A program made the position numbers and the translations under genes. Positions 45,152 through 53,518 of a stretch of DNA of 64,000 nucleotides are shown piece after piece. Source of the DNA: Enemella evansiae (GTDB lineage: Bacteria > Pseudomonadota > Alphaproteobacteria > Rhodobacterales > Rhodobacteraceae); assembly GCA_017255395.1 (NCBI GenBank), contig JAFKDC010000004.1, positions 124,001-188,000 of the forward strand, written 5' to 3'. Each line of letters begins with the position of its first letter. Position 1 is the stretch's first letter. Under the pieces are notes generated by a model that saw only the letters and a list, made by a program, of their open reading frames with translations, did no database searches and was not told the origin of the DNA.

Positions 45152-46314
45152 CCACGCCCGAGCTTAGGCCGCTTGACGCGGCCTTCCATTCAGCGGCGCG
45201 GGACCGGTTGCGCGCACGGGCGCAGGGGGCAGGACTTGACGGCCTGCTCCTCTGCCACGCCCCGAACATCGCCTATGCCACGGGACTGTTCCTGTCCGCC
45301 AACGAACGGCCAATGGCCGTCTGGTTGCCGGTCGAGGCAGAGCCGGTCCTGTTCATGCCCGAGCTGGAACGCGAGAACGCCGCGATCCCCGCGATCCCCG
45401 ATCTGCGCTGCTACGCGGAGTTTCCCGGAGAAACCGAACCGGTCCTGTGGATGCTCGACGAGATCGGGTCATGCGCCGTCGGCATCGACCGCCTGGACGC
45501 GCGCCTTCTCGACCCCGCCCGCGCGCGCGCCACACGGATTGACCTCGTCGATCATGCGATGGCGGTTCGCGCGATCAAGACGCCCGAGGAACTGGCCCTG
45601 ACGCGCGAAGCGGCACGGTTTGCGGATCTCTTCCTGTTTCGCCTGCTGGACAGCGCCGGCGACATCATCTCGCAGGGGGGCACGGAACAGGACCTCATGG
45701 CGGATGCCATGGACCACGCTCGCAGCGCCCTTGCCCGGACCCATGGCCATGCCTTTTCCGGCACACCGGTCGGCATCACGGCATCGGTGCATTCCGGGCC
45801 GCGTGCCGCCCTGCCCCACGGGCAGGTTCTGAACCGCGTGCCGCAACGCTCAGAGACGCTTGTCGCCGGGATCGGCGGCCATCTGGGTGGCTACCATGCC
45901 GAGAGCGGGGCGACCCTGATCGTCGGCGAGAGCACCGCCGAACAGCGGCAGATCATGGCCGCCATGCAAGCCTGCAACGATGCCGGCGCCGCCGCCCTGG
46001 CGGCGCGCGAGACCGGAACCCGCATCAACGAGGCCGCACTGGACGAGTTGCGCAAGGCCGGGCTGACGGACGCGATCCGGCATCGCATCGGGCACGGGAT
46101 GGGCCTTGAAGGACATGAAGCGCCCTGGCTCGCCCCGGGTGACGAAACCCACGCGGCGCCGGGCATGGTCTTTTCCAACGAACCCGGCGTCTACCGGCCC
46201 GGGCGGGACGGCTACCGCACCATCAACACGATGATCCTGGACAGGGACGGCGTCGAGATTCCCTCGCGCTTCCAGAGCCAGATTCCCATCGACGCGCGCA
46301 TCGTCGCGCTCTGA
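45148..46314 (+). CDS. M24 family Xaa-Pro peptidase-like hydrolase
   Basis: 388 residues, GTG start overlapping the previous stop. N-terminal creatinase-like domain (LDGLLLCHAPNIAYATGLFL) and a C-terminal pita-bread domain with RIGHGMGLEGHEAPWL and FSNEPGVYRPG. Several usual metal ligands are altered: where most M24 enzymes have paired Asp residues, this one reads GGHLGGYHAESGAT, so it may not bind two metals and may act like creatinase rather than as a peptidase. Confidence 0.83.
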   Translation: MTTPELRPLDAAFHSAARDRLRARAQGAGLDGLLLCHAPNIAYATGLFLSANERPMAVWLPVEAEPVLFMPELERENAAIPAIPDLRCYAEFPGETEPVLWMLDEIGSCAVGIDRLDARLLDPARARATRIDLVDHAMAVRAIKTPEELALTREAARFADLFLFRLLDSAGDIISQGGTEQDLMADAMDHARSALARTHGHAFSGTPVGITASVHSGPRAALPHGQVLNRVPQRSETLVAGIGGHLGGYHAESGATLIVGESTAEQRQIMAAMQACNDAGAAALAARETGTRINEAALDELRKAGLTDAIRHRIGHGMGLEGHEAPWLAPGDETHAAPGMVFSNEPGVYRPGRDGYRTINTMILDRDGVEIPSRFQSQIPIDARIVAL

Positions 46315-46339
46315 CAAGATTGCATCAAGGGAGAGAGAG

Positions 46340-47575
46340 ATGCCCGAACCAGCCGCCTGGCACTACCAGAAAATCACCAAGCGCATGTTCGACGAACCGG
46401 CGCCGGATCGCCTGTTCCACGGGCGCATCCTGACAGCCGTCGGTGACGAGATCATCGAGGACGGCTTTGTCCATGTGAAAGAGGGCAAGATCGCCGCCGT
46501 TGGCCGACGTGCCGACCTCACAACCGCGCCGGACGGGGCCGAGGTCGTCGACACCGGCGGCAAGACGATCATGCCCGGCCTGATGAACAGCCATGCCCAT
46601 CTCAGCTGGGACGGCATTCACGAACTGTCGCAGCAATCGATGTTCGACGCCCCCGAGATCCGCGCCTACAAGGCGGCGGGCAATATGCTCAAGTCGCTCC
46701 GCGCCGGTATCACCCTGGTGCGCGATCTTGGCGTTCACGACGCCAATCTTTTCACCAAGCAGGCCGTGGCGCAGGGTATCTTCCCGGGGCCGCGCCTGCT
46801 GGTCTCGGGTGAAGCCATCATCCAGACCGGCGGCCACACCTACTGGGTCTGCCGGGAAGCGTCCGGGGCCGACGAAATGCGCCGCGCCGTGCGCGACCAG
46901 GTCAAGCGCGGCGCCGACCTGATCAAGATCATGGCCTGCCACGACACGCTGGAATTCACCGACGACGAGCTGCATGCCGTCATCGACGAGGCGCATCGCA
47001 ACCGCCTGCCGATCACCGCGCATGCCACCTACAACGATTGCATCAAGCGGGTCGCGGAATTCGGCATCGACTGTATCGAGCATGGCGGGTCTATGACCGA
47101 CGAGACGATCGGCATCCTGCTGGACCGCAAGTTGCCGATTGTCACCACCTTTTCGGCACTGGTGATCCAGGCCAACGAAGAGATCGCACGCCGCTTCGGC
47201 ATACCGGAATGGAAGATCGCCGAGCGCAAGCGCGCGGTCGCGGACAAGGCGCGCTTCGACGGGCTGGTACGCGCCGCGAAAGCCGGCGTTCCCATCGTCT
47301 TCGGCACCGATGCGGGCAGCCCCGCCGTCGAACATGACCGCATCGTCCCCGAGCTGGGTTTCATGGTCGAGGTCGGCGTCTGCCCCGACAACATGGACGC
47401 CCTGCGCGCCATCACCGCCCGGGCCGCCGTGCTGAACGGTCTGGGGGAGGATCTTGGCACGCTGGAGGCCGGGAAACGCGCCGATCTGATCGTTGTCGAC
47501 GGCCAGCCCGACCGGGATCTCGCGGCGCTGGAACGTGTCGGGATGACCTTTATCGACGGCAAGAGGATGTACTGA
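46340..47575 (+). CDS. Metal-dependent amidohydrolase (prolidase/imidazolonepropionase-like)
   Basis: 411 residues. HxH motif NSHAHLSWDG (about 76-85), then LIKIMACHD with the bridging lysine position, ITAHATYND, IEHGGSMTD and VFGTDAGSPAVEHD with the catalytic Asp: the complete amidohydrolase set. Pattern fits the Xaa-Arg/Xaa-Pro dipeptidase (Sgx9260/Cc2672) group. Strong GGGAGAGAGAG ahead of the ATG. Cytosolic hydrolase for N-acyl or dipeptide-like compounds. Confidence 0.88.
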   Translation: MPEPAAWHYQKITKRMFDEPAPDRLFHGRILTAVGDEIIEDGFVHVKEGKIAAVGRRADLTTAPDGAEVVDTGGKTIMPGLMNSHAHLSWDGIHELSQQSMFDAPEIRAYKAAGNMLKSLRAGITLVRDLGVHDANLFTKQAVAQGIFPGPRLLVSGEAIIQTGGHTYWVCREASGADEMRRAVRDQVKRGADLIKIMACHDTLEFTDDELHAVIDEAHRNRLPITAHATYNDCIKRVAEFGIDCIEHGGSMTDETIGILLDRKLPIVTTFSALVIQANEEIARRFGIPEWKIAERKRAVADKARFDGLVRAAKAGVPIVFGTDAGSPAVEHDRIVPELGFMVEVGVCPDNMDALRAITARAAVLNGLGEDLGTLEAGKRADLIVVDGQPDRDLAALERVGMTFIDGKRMY

Positions 47576-48765
47576 TGACCGATCAATCGCTTTTGGCAAA
47601 CCGTCTGGCGCCGCGTGTCGTCGAAGAAGACGGCTCTTTTCGCACCAGGATGCTGGGCATCGCCGCCGACCTGAAGGACGTGATTGCGCTTGGCCGCGGC
47701 GACCCGGACTTTCACACACCACACCATGTCACCGAGGCCGCGAAGGCCGCGATCGATGACAACCAGCACCACTACACCGGGCCGACCGGCCTGCCGCAGC
47801 TCAGACAGGCGATCGCCGACACCCTCGCGGCGGACTATGGCCTTGGCTATTCCGCCGACGAAATCGTGGTGACCGCGGGCGTGCAGGAATCCATCATGCT
47901 GTGCATGCTGGGCCTCGTGCGGGACGGCGACGAGGTTCTGATCACCAGCCCCCGCTTCACCACCTACGACACGGCCGTTCATCTGTGTGGCGGCGTCCCG
48001 GTGCCGGTGCCGACCCATGAAAAAGACGACTTTGCGCTGAACCCGGACGAGATCGAGGCCAGGATAACGGACCGGACGCGGATGTTCGTGCTGGTCTCGC
48101 CGAACAATCCGACCGGCGCAGTGACGCCGCCCGACGTGATCCGCAGGATTGCCGATCTCGCCGTGAAACATGACATCCTGATCGTGGCGGACGAGATCTA
48201 TGCCAAGCTGATCTACCCCCCGCACGAACATCTCTCGATTGCCACCCTGCCCGGCATGAAAGAGCGCACGATCACGCTGAACGGCTTTTCCAAGACCTAT
48301 GCGATGACCGGTTGGCGCGTCGGCTACATGGCCGCCCCGGCGGATTTTGTCGCCAAGCTGACCGAGCCACGGCACACCCTTTCGATCAACACCTGCACCG
48401 TCAGCCAGTTCGCGGCGCTTGCGGCGCTGACCGGGCCGCAGGACGATATGCACAGCATGTACGAGGACTACTCGGCCCGGCGTGCCTATCTGATGCAGAC
48501 TCTGGACGAGATGGGGCTGAGCTTCGGCGCGCCCGGCGGTGCGTTCTATGTCTACACGAACATTTCCTCGACCGGCATGAAGGGCAAACCCTTCTGCGAG
48601 GCACTCCTGCGGGAAACCGGCGTGATGGTCTTTCCCGGCGACATGTTCGGAGAGCCGGACAGCGACTTCATCCGCATTTCCTATCTTCAGCCGCTCGACC
48701 TCATCCGCGAAGCCATGCGGCGCATCGCGGGCTTTATCGAAACCCGCAAGAAAGGTGCCGCATGA
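47575..48765 (+). CDS. Pyridoxal-phosphate aminotransferase (class I/II)
   Basis: 396 residues. NGFSKTYAMTGWRVGYM carries the Schiff-base lysine, VSPNNPTGAVTP and IVADEIYAKL complete the fold. Related to the aminotransferase at 39329-40534. Starts at an ATG overlapping the amidohydrolase stop (TGATG). Provides transamination of an amino or keto acid released in the pathway. Confidence 0.92.
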   Translation: MTDQSLLANRLAPRVVEEDGSFRTRMLGIAADLKDVIALGRGDPDFHTPHHVTEAAKAAIDDNQHHYTGPTGLPQLRQAIADTLAADYGLGYSADEIVVTAGVQESIMLCMLGLVRDGDEVLITSPRFTTYDTAVHLCGGVPVPVPTHEKDDFALNPDEIEARITDRTRMFVLVSPNNPTGAVTPPDVIRRIADLAVKHDILIVADEIYAKLIYPPHEHLSIATLPGMKERTITLNGFSKTYAMTGWRVGYMAAPADFVAKLTEPRHTLSINTCTVSQFAALAALTGPQDDMHSMYEDYSARRAYLMQTLDEMGLSFGAPGGAFYVYTNISSTGMKGKPFCEALLRETGVMVFPGDMFGEPDSDFIRISYLQPLDLIREAMRRIAGFIETRKKGAA

Positions 48766-50195
48766 CCTCCAGACACAAGCCCGACCCGGCCGAGAAATTC
48801 GTCGGCATCCAGGTCAGCCCGATCAGCTTCATCGACGAGGGCGTCGAGACGGTGCTCGACACGCTCAAGGAGCGCGTGGGCGTGAACGTGCTGATGCTCG
48901 GCACCGTATCATGGCTGGGCCTCAAGACCGGACGCTCGATCAGCCACAAGCTCGACGGCTGGCCGGACCACGGGACGCCTGAGCACTTCACCATGCAGGG
49001 CGGGGCCTATTTCGACCCCGACCCGCGCTACTACCAGAACACCCTGATCAAGGATTTCCGCGCCAAGGACGAAGAGATGCGGGGGATCGACATTCTCGAC
49101 CTCGTCATCCCGGAGGCGAAGAAGCGGGGAATGCTGGTCTATCCCGAACTGATGGAACCCTTCTTCAAATACGCGGGCCATGGCTCGGTCAACTCCATCG
49201 ACATCCCGAACCTCGCTCAGGTGATGGAGGTCGATGTGTTCGGGCGCCGCAAGGACGAACCCTCGACATCGAACCCCGATTACCGGACCTGGATGCATTC
49301 GATGATCGAGGACCAGGTCCGGCGCTACGACATCGACGGGCTGATGTGGTGCAACGAACGCAACTCGCCTCTCGATCAGCTCATACAGGGTCAGGCGCCG
49401 GGTGACTTTTCCGAAGCGTCCCGCGCCGAAGCCCTGCGCCGGGGGATCGATGTCGAGGCCTGCCGCCGCGGTCTTATCAAGATGTACGAATTCATGCAGG
49501 CCGCCATCGCGGGCGAAGAGTTCGACGACGGTGCGTTCATCACCTTCCTGCGGGTCCTGATGGAAAACCCGGAAATCCTGATCTGGGAACGCTTCTGGCT
49601 GGAGCGGAACAAGGATCTCGACCGCGAACTCTACGGGTTGGTGAAATGGTGCAAACCGTCGCTTCCCTTCGGGTTGAACGTCTGGAACCGTAACCACTTC
49701 AACCTGTTCCGCCGCGCCCAATGGCCATGGGCCGAGCAGACCATGTACGCGGACTGGGTCAAGCCGATCACCTACCAGCACCAGGCGGGCGAAATCTGGC
49801 ACAAGGAGTTCGGCTTCTTCCATCAGACCATCCTGCGCGATTTCGACCCGGTCGCCGCGGCGGCGGTCCTCAGCAATATCCTGGGCCTGCGCGAAGCAGC
49901 CCTGGACCGGGTGATCCAGGAGGGCATGGACCCGGACAGCTATGTCTTTGGCCAATGCGCGGATGCGCTGACCGGGGTACATGGGCGGGCGAAGGTCTAC
50001 ATGGGGCTTGGGATCGACGCACCGCGCGTGCGTGAGGATCAGGCGAAATGCACACCGGACATCGCCTACCGCTCTGTCATGGCGACCTATCGCGCGGGCG
50101 GGCACGGTGTCGTGCTGTCGCCGAACTACGCCTCGATGCACCTGACGAACCTTGACGGTGTGGCACAGGCGCTGACCGAGCTGGGGTTGAAATGA
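48762..50195 (+). CDS. Unrecognised 477-residue cytosolic protein, possible glycoside-hydrolase-like TIM barrel
   Basis: Start is the ATG overlapping the aminotransferase stop (ATGA). Opens with KFVGIQVSPISFIDEGVETV; alternating alpha/beta pattern; RRYDIDGLMWCNERNSPLDQ (about 187-206) resembles the strand-4 catalytic region of GH-type barrels, and LVYPELMEPFFKYAGHG a strand-3 loop. Rich in Trp and His near QTMYADWVKPITYQHQAGE. No signal peptide. I cannot place it in a named family. Its central position in the operon implies a core catalytic role. Confidence 0.65.
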   Translation: MTSRHKPDPAEKFVGIQVSPISFIDEGVETVLDTLKERVGVNVLMLGTVSWLGLKTGRSISHKLDGWPDHGTPEHFTMQGGAYFDPDPRYYQNTLIKDFRAKDEEMRGIDILDLVIPEAKKRGMLVYPELMEPFFKYAGHGSVNSIDIPNLAQVMEVDVFGRRKDEPSTSNPDYRTWMHSMIEDQVRRYDIDGLMWCNERNSPLDQLIQGQAPGDFSEASRAEALRRGIDVEACRRGLIKMYEFMQAAIAGEEFDDGAFITFLRVLMENPEILIWERFWLERNKDLDRELYGLVKWCKPSLPFGLNVWNRNHFNLFRRAQWPWAEQTMYADWVKPITYQHQAGEIWHKEFGFFHQTILRDFDPVAAAAVLSNILGLREAALDRVIQEGMDPDSYVFGQCADALTGVHGRAKVYMGLGIDAPRVREDQAKCTPDIAYRSVMATYRAGGHGVVLSPNYASMHLTNLDGVAQALTELGLK

Positions 50196-51574
50196 CCCGG
50201 CTCGCCACGGTGATCAAGGGCGGAGAGGTGCTCTTGCCCGACGGGCTGCATCGCGTCGATCTGGGGTTGGCGAATGGCAAGGTGGCGGGGGTCTATGCCC
50301 CCGGCACCGCGCCGGGTGCGGAAGAGACCATCGACGCCACCGGGCAGGTCGCCCTGCCCGGCATTGTCGACATACATTTCCACGTGCGCGCACCGGCCTA
50401 TCCCGAGCGCGGCACCGTGCAGTCAGAGACCCGCGCCGCCGCCGCCGGCGGCGTGACCACCCTGTTCGAGATGCCGATCTCCAAGCCCTGCTGTTCGACC
50501 CCCGAGGAGTTCGACCGGCGCCGCGCGCATTTCGCGGAAAACGCGGTTGTCGATTTCGCCCTCTACGCCGCGCCGGGCGATCTTGCCCCGGCCACCCGTG
50601 ACCGGTTTCTCGAACAGGGGGCGGTCGCCTTCAAGATCTTCACCACGCCCGCCCCGCCGGGCCGGGGCGACGAATTCGACGGGCTGGCCTTCCCGCGTGA
50701 GGACGACCAATATCGCGCCCTGTGCCTTCTGGCCGGGACCGGGCGTCCTTTGGTGGTTCATGCCGAAAGCGCCGACCTCCTGGGACATTTCGAGGCACAG
50801 GCGCGCGCGGAGCTCGATCCGGGCAGCGGCTATACCCACAACCGGGCACGACCCGCGGTCTGCGAAAGTGTCGCGGTCGCGAAACTGCTGGCGATGAACA
50901 TAACCGCCCAGGCCAGGCTGCACATCGCCCATGTCACCAGCGCCGAAACCGTGGCCGTGCTGCGCGCCTTTGCCGGTACGTCGGACTTCACCGCAGAGAC
51001 CTGTCCGCAATACCTCTTTGCGACCGAAAAGGATGTGGACCGCGCGGGCGTCTATGCAAAGGTCAATCCGCCCATCCGCACGCAGGCCGACCAAGAGGCC
51101 CTGTGGCAGGCGATTGCGGACGGGATCATCGACTACGTGACCACCGATCATGCGCCCTTCGCCCAAGCCGAGAAGCAGGCCGCCGAAGGGGACTTCTTTG
51201 CCGCACCGCCGGGCTCGCCGGGGATCGAGACGATCCTGCCCGCGATGCTGGATGCCGTCGCGGCGGGGCGGATGGATCTGAAACGGGCGCATGACCTGAT
51301 TTGCGCCAATGGCGCGCGGCGCTACGGGCTGTTCCCCGCGAAGGGCAGCCTTCTTCCCGGCGCGAACGCGGATGTCGCGCTGGTGGACCTGAACGGCACG
51401 ACAGAGGTGTCTCTCGGATCGCTCGTCAGCCACGCGCGCGACGTGGCCCACCTGTGGGAGGGGCGGCGCTTTCGGGGCAAGCTGCGGCGCACCCTTCTGG
51501 CAGGCCGCACGGTCTATGCCGACGGCGCGGTCACAGGCAAACCGGGCGACGGTCAATTCGTCGTCCCGGGCTGA
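50192..51574 (+). CDS. Dihydroorotase/allantoinase family cyclic amidohydrolase
   Basis: 460 residues. VDIHFHVRAP (HxH), AFKIFTTP with the lysine that is carbamylated in this family, VHAESAD, HIAHVTSAE and YVTTDHAPF with the catalytic Asp: all metal ligands are in place. The length and GGVTTLFEMP motif fit allantoinase/dihydroorotase-like enzymes that open cyclic ureides or imides. With PuuE-like, AllA-like and Ldh-family enzymes nearby, a cyclic ureide intermediate is suggested. Confidence 0.88.
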   Translation: MTRLATVIKGGEVLLPDGLHRVDLGLANGKVAGVYAPGTAPGAEETIDATGQVALPGIVDIHFHVRAPAYPERGTVQSETRAAAAGGVTTLFEMPISKPCCSTPEEFDRRRAHFAENAVVDFALYAAPGDLAPATRDRFLEQGAVAFKIFTTPAPPGRGDEFDGLAFPREDDQYRALCLLAGTGRPLVVHAESADLLGHFEAQARAELDPGSGYTHNRARPAVCESVAVAKLLAMNITAQARLHIAHVTSAETVAVLRAFAGTSDFTAETCPQYLFATEKDVDRAGVYAKVNPPIRTQADQEALWQAIADGIIDYVTTDHAPFAQAEKQAAEGDFFAAPPGSPGIETILPAMLDAVAAGRMDLKRAHDLICANGARRYGLFPAKGSLLPGANADVALVDLNGTTEVSLGSLVSHARDVAHLWEGRRFRGKLRRTLLAGRTVYADGAVTGKPGDGQFVVPG

Positions 51575-51689
51575 ACAGGTCGCCGCGCGGGCCATATCCG
51601 GGCGGCGATACGCGACGAACCACCAGATCCGCCCGACCGCCGGTCGGGCGGATCGGTGCGTGTCGGCACACTTCATGGGAGACACCGAG

Positions 51690-53516
51690 ATGCCATCACC
51701 TGCCGAGGTCATGCAGCCTGCCGACACAGCATCCTGGTCGGGCGGAATGCGCAACATTGCACGGGTCACGCGCCTGGCCTTGCGCCATCCCGGCGCGGTC
51801 GCGACGGCGGCGCTGGCGACCGCCCTCGCCGCGGCCATGCAACTGGCGATCCCGGTCCTGCTGGGGCGAGCCGTCGACCAGACCCAGGGCCTGACCGGCG
51901 CGGGGAATGACGGCGCGGTCCGGGCCCTTGCGATCACTGCGGGTCTTGTGCTCGGGGCCTCGGTGCTGCGCGGGCTCTTTACCACCCTTCAGAACTACTT
52001 CAGCGAATATGTCGGGCACCAGACGGCCTATGCCCTGCGGCTGGCCTATTACGACCGCATCCAGAACCTCAGCTTCGAGTTTCACAATCGCATGCATTCG
52101 GGGGATCTGATCACCCTTGGGATGCTCGATCTGGAAGCGGTGCGGATGTTCTTCTCGACCGGGCTGATACGGCTGATCCTGCTGACGCTGCTTATCGGCC
52201 TTGGCGGCTACATGCTGTTGTCAACGTCGCTGACACTCGGGCTTCTGGCACTCAGCTTCGTGCCCTTCGTCGCCTGGCGGTCCTCGGTGACCCAGTTGCG
52301 CCTGCGGGGCACCTGGCTGGAGCTTCAGGACAGGCTGTCCGATCTCAGCCGGGTGATGGAGGAAAACCTCTCCTCGACGCGGGTCGTCCGGGCCTTCGGC
52401 GCCCAGCCCTACGAAATGGAAAAATACCATGCCGTCTCCGCGCGTGCCCTGACCCTTGCACATGACCGGGTGGGCATCAGGGTCCGCAACACGTCGGCGA
52501 TGACCTTTTCCTTCCTGATCGCGATGGGGCTGGTCCTCTGGGTCGGGGGCGGAATGGTCCGGTCCGGCGAGATCACGGTCGGCACACTGACCTCCTTCCT
52601 GACCTTCATGACGATCCTCCAGATGCCGGTGCGCCAGCTGGGAATGGTGGTGAACTCATTCGCGCGCACGGCAACCTGCGGCGAACGGCTGTTTGCGCTT
52701 CTGGACCTCGAACCGGCCATCTCCAGCCGCACCGGCGCCCCCGATCTGAAGGTCGAACAGGGACGCCTGGTGGTCGAGGACCTCGCCTACAGCTACCCGG
52801 ACGCGGAAAGAACCTCGCTGGATGGCATCTCTTTCGAGGCGCGACGCGGCGAAACCATCGGCCTGATCGGGCCACCGGGCAGCGGCAAGAGCACGCTCGC
52901 GCATCTGATCGCGCGCTACCACGATCCGGATCGGGGGCGAATCCTGATCGACGGACAGGACATCCGCGACGTGTCGCTTGGCTCGCTGCGCCGGGCGGTC
53001 GTGGTGACGCAGCAGGATTCCTTTCTCTTCACCACCTCCCTTGAGAACAACATCGCCTATGGCGACCCCTGGGCCACGCGCGAAGCGGTGCGGCGGGCCA
53101 GCGACCGTGCCGAACTCGACCAGTTCGTCGCCGGTCTGCCGGACGGCTATGAAACCGCGGTCGGTGAACGGGGCGTGTCGCTTTCCGGCGGGCAACGCCA
53201 GCGCATGAACATCGCACGGAGCCTGCTGCTGGATCCCGAGATCCTGGTGTTCGACGATTCCACCGCCGCAATCGACGCGGGCACCGAAGCCCGCATTCGC
53301 AAGGCCGTGACCGCCACGGCGGACGACAGGATCACCATCATCATTGCCCATCGCCTCAGCTCGCTAATGCACGCGGACCGCATTCTCGTGATGGAGAACG
53401 GGCGCATCGTCGAAACCGGCACCCATGCCGCGCTGCTGGCGCTTGGCGGACGCTACGCGGCGCTTCATGAATTGCAATTCGGTGCCGGGACGGCGCCAGA
53501 GACCGAGGCAGAGTGA
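51690..53516 (+). CDS. ABC exporter half-transporter 1 (degenerate catalytic site)
   Basis: 608 residues from the ATG after GGGAGA; an ATG at 51675 is an alternative. Six-helix exporter domain (about 30-320) and a C-terminal ATPase with Walker A GPPGSGKST, signature VSLSGGQRQR and Walker B ILVFDDST. The catalytic Glu is replaced by Asp, the pattern of the degenerate-site subunit in heterodimeric exporters such as TM287/288 and BmrCD. The next gene supplies the partner. Probably exports a product or the toxic substrate of this cluster. Confidence 0.88.
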   Translation: MPSPAEVMQPADTASWSGGMRNIARVTRLALRHPGAVATAALATALAAAMQLAIPVLLGRAVDQTQGLTGAGNDGAVRALAITAGLVLGASVLRGLFTTLQNYFSEYVGHQTAYALRLAYYDRIQNLSFEFHNRMHSGDLITLGMLDLEAVRMFFSTGLIRLILLTLLIGLGGYMLLSTSLTLGLLALSFVPFVAWRSSVTQLRLRGTWLELQDRLSDLSRVMEENLSSTRVVRAFGAQPYEMEKYHAVSARALTLAHDRVGIRVRNTSAMTFSFLIAMGLVLWVGGGMVRSGEITVGTLTSFLTFMTILQMPVRQLGMVVNSFARTATCGERLFALLDLEPAISSRTGAPDLKVEQGRLVVEDLAYSYPDAERTSLDGISFEARRGETIGLIGPPGSGKSTLAHLIARYHDPDRGRILIDGQDIRDVSLGSLRRAVVVTQQDSFLFTTSLENNIAYGDPWATREAVRRASDRAELDQFVAGLPDGYETAVGERGVSLSGGQRQRMNIARSLLLDPEILVFDDSTAAIDAGTEARIRKAVTATADDRITIIIAHRLSSLMHADRILVMENGRIVETGTHAALLALGGRYAALHELQFGAGTAPETEAE

Positions 53517-53518
53517 CC

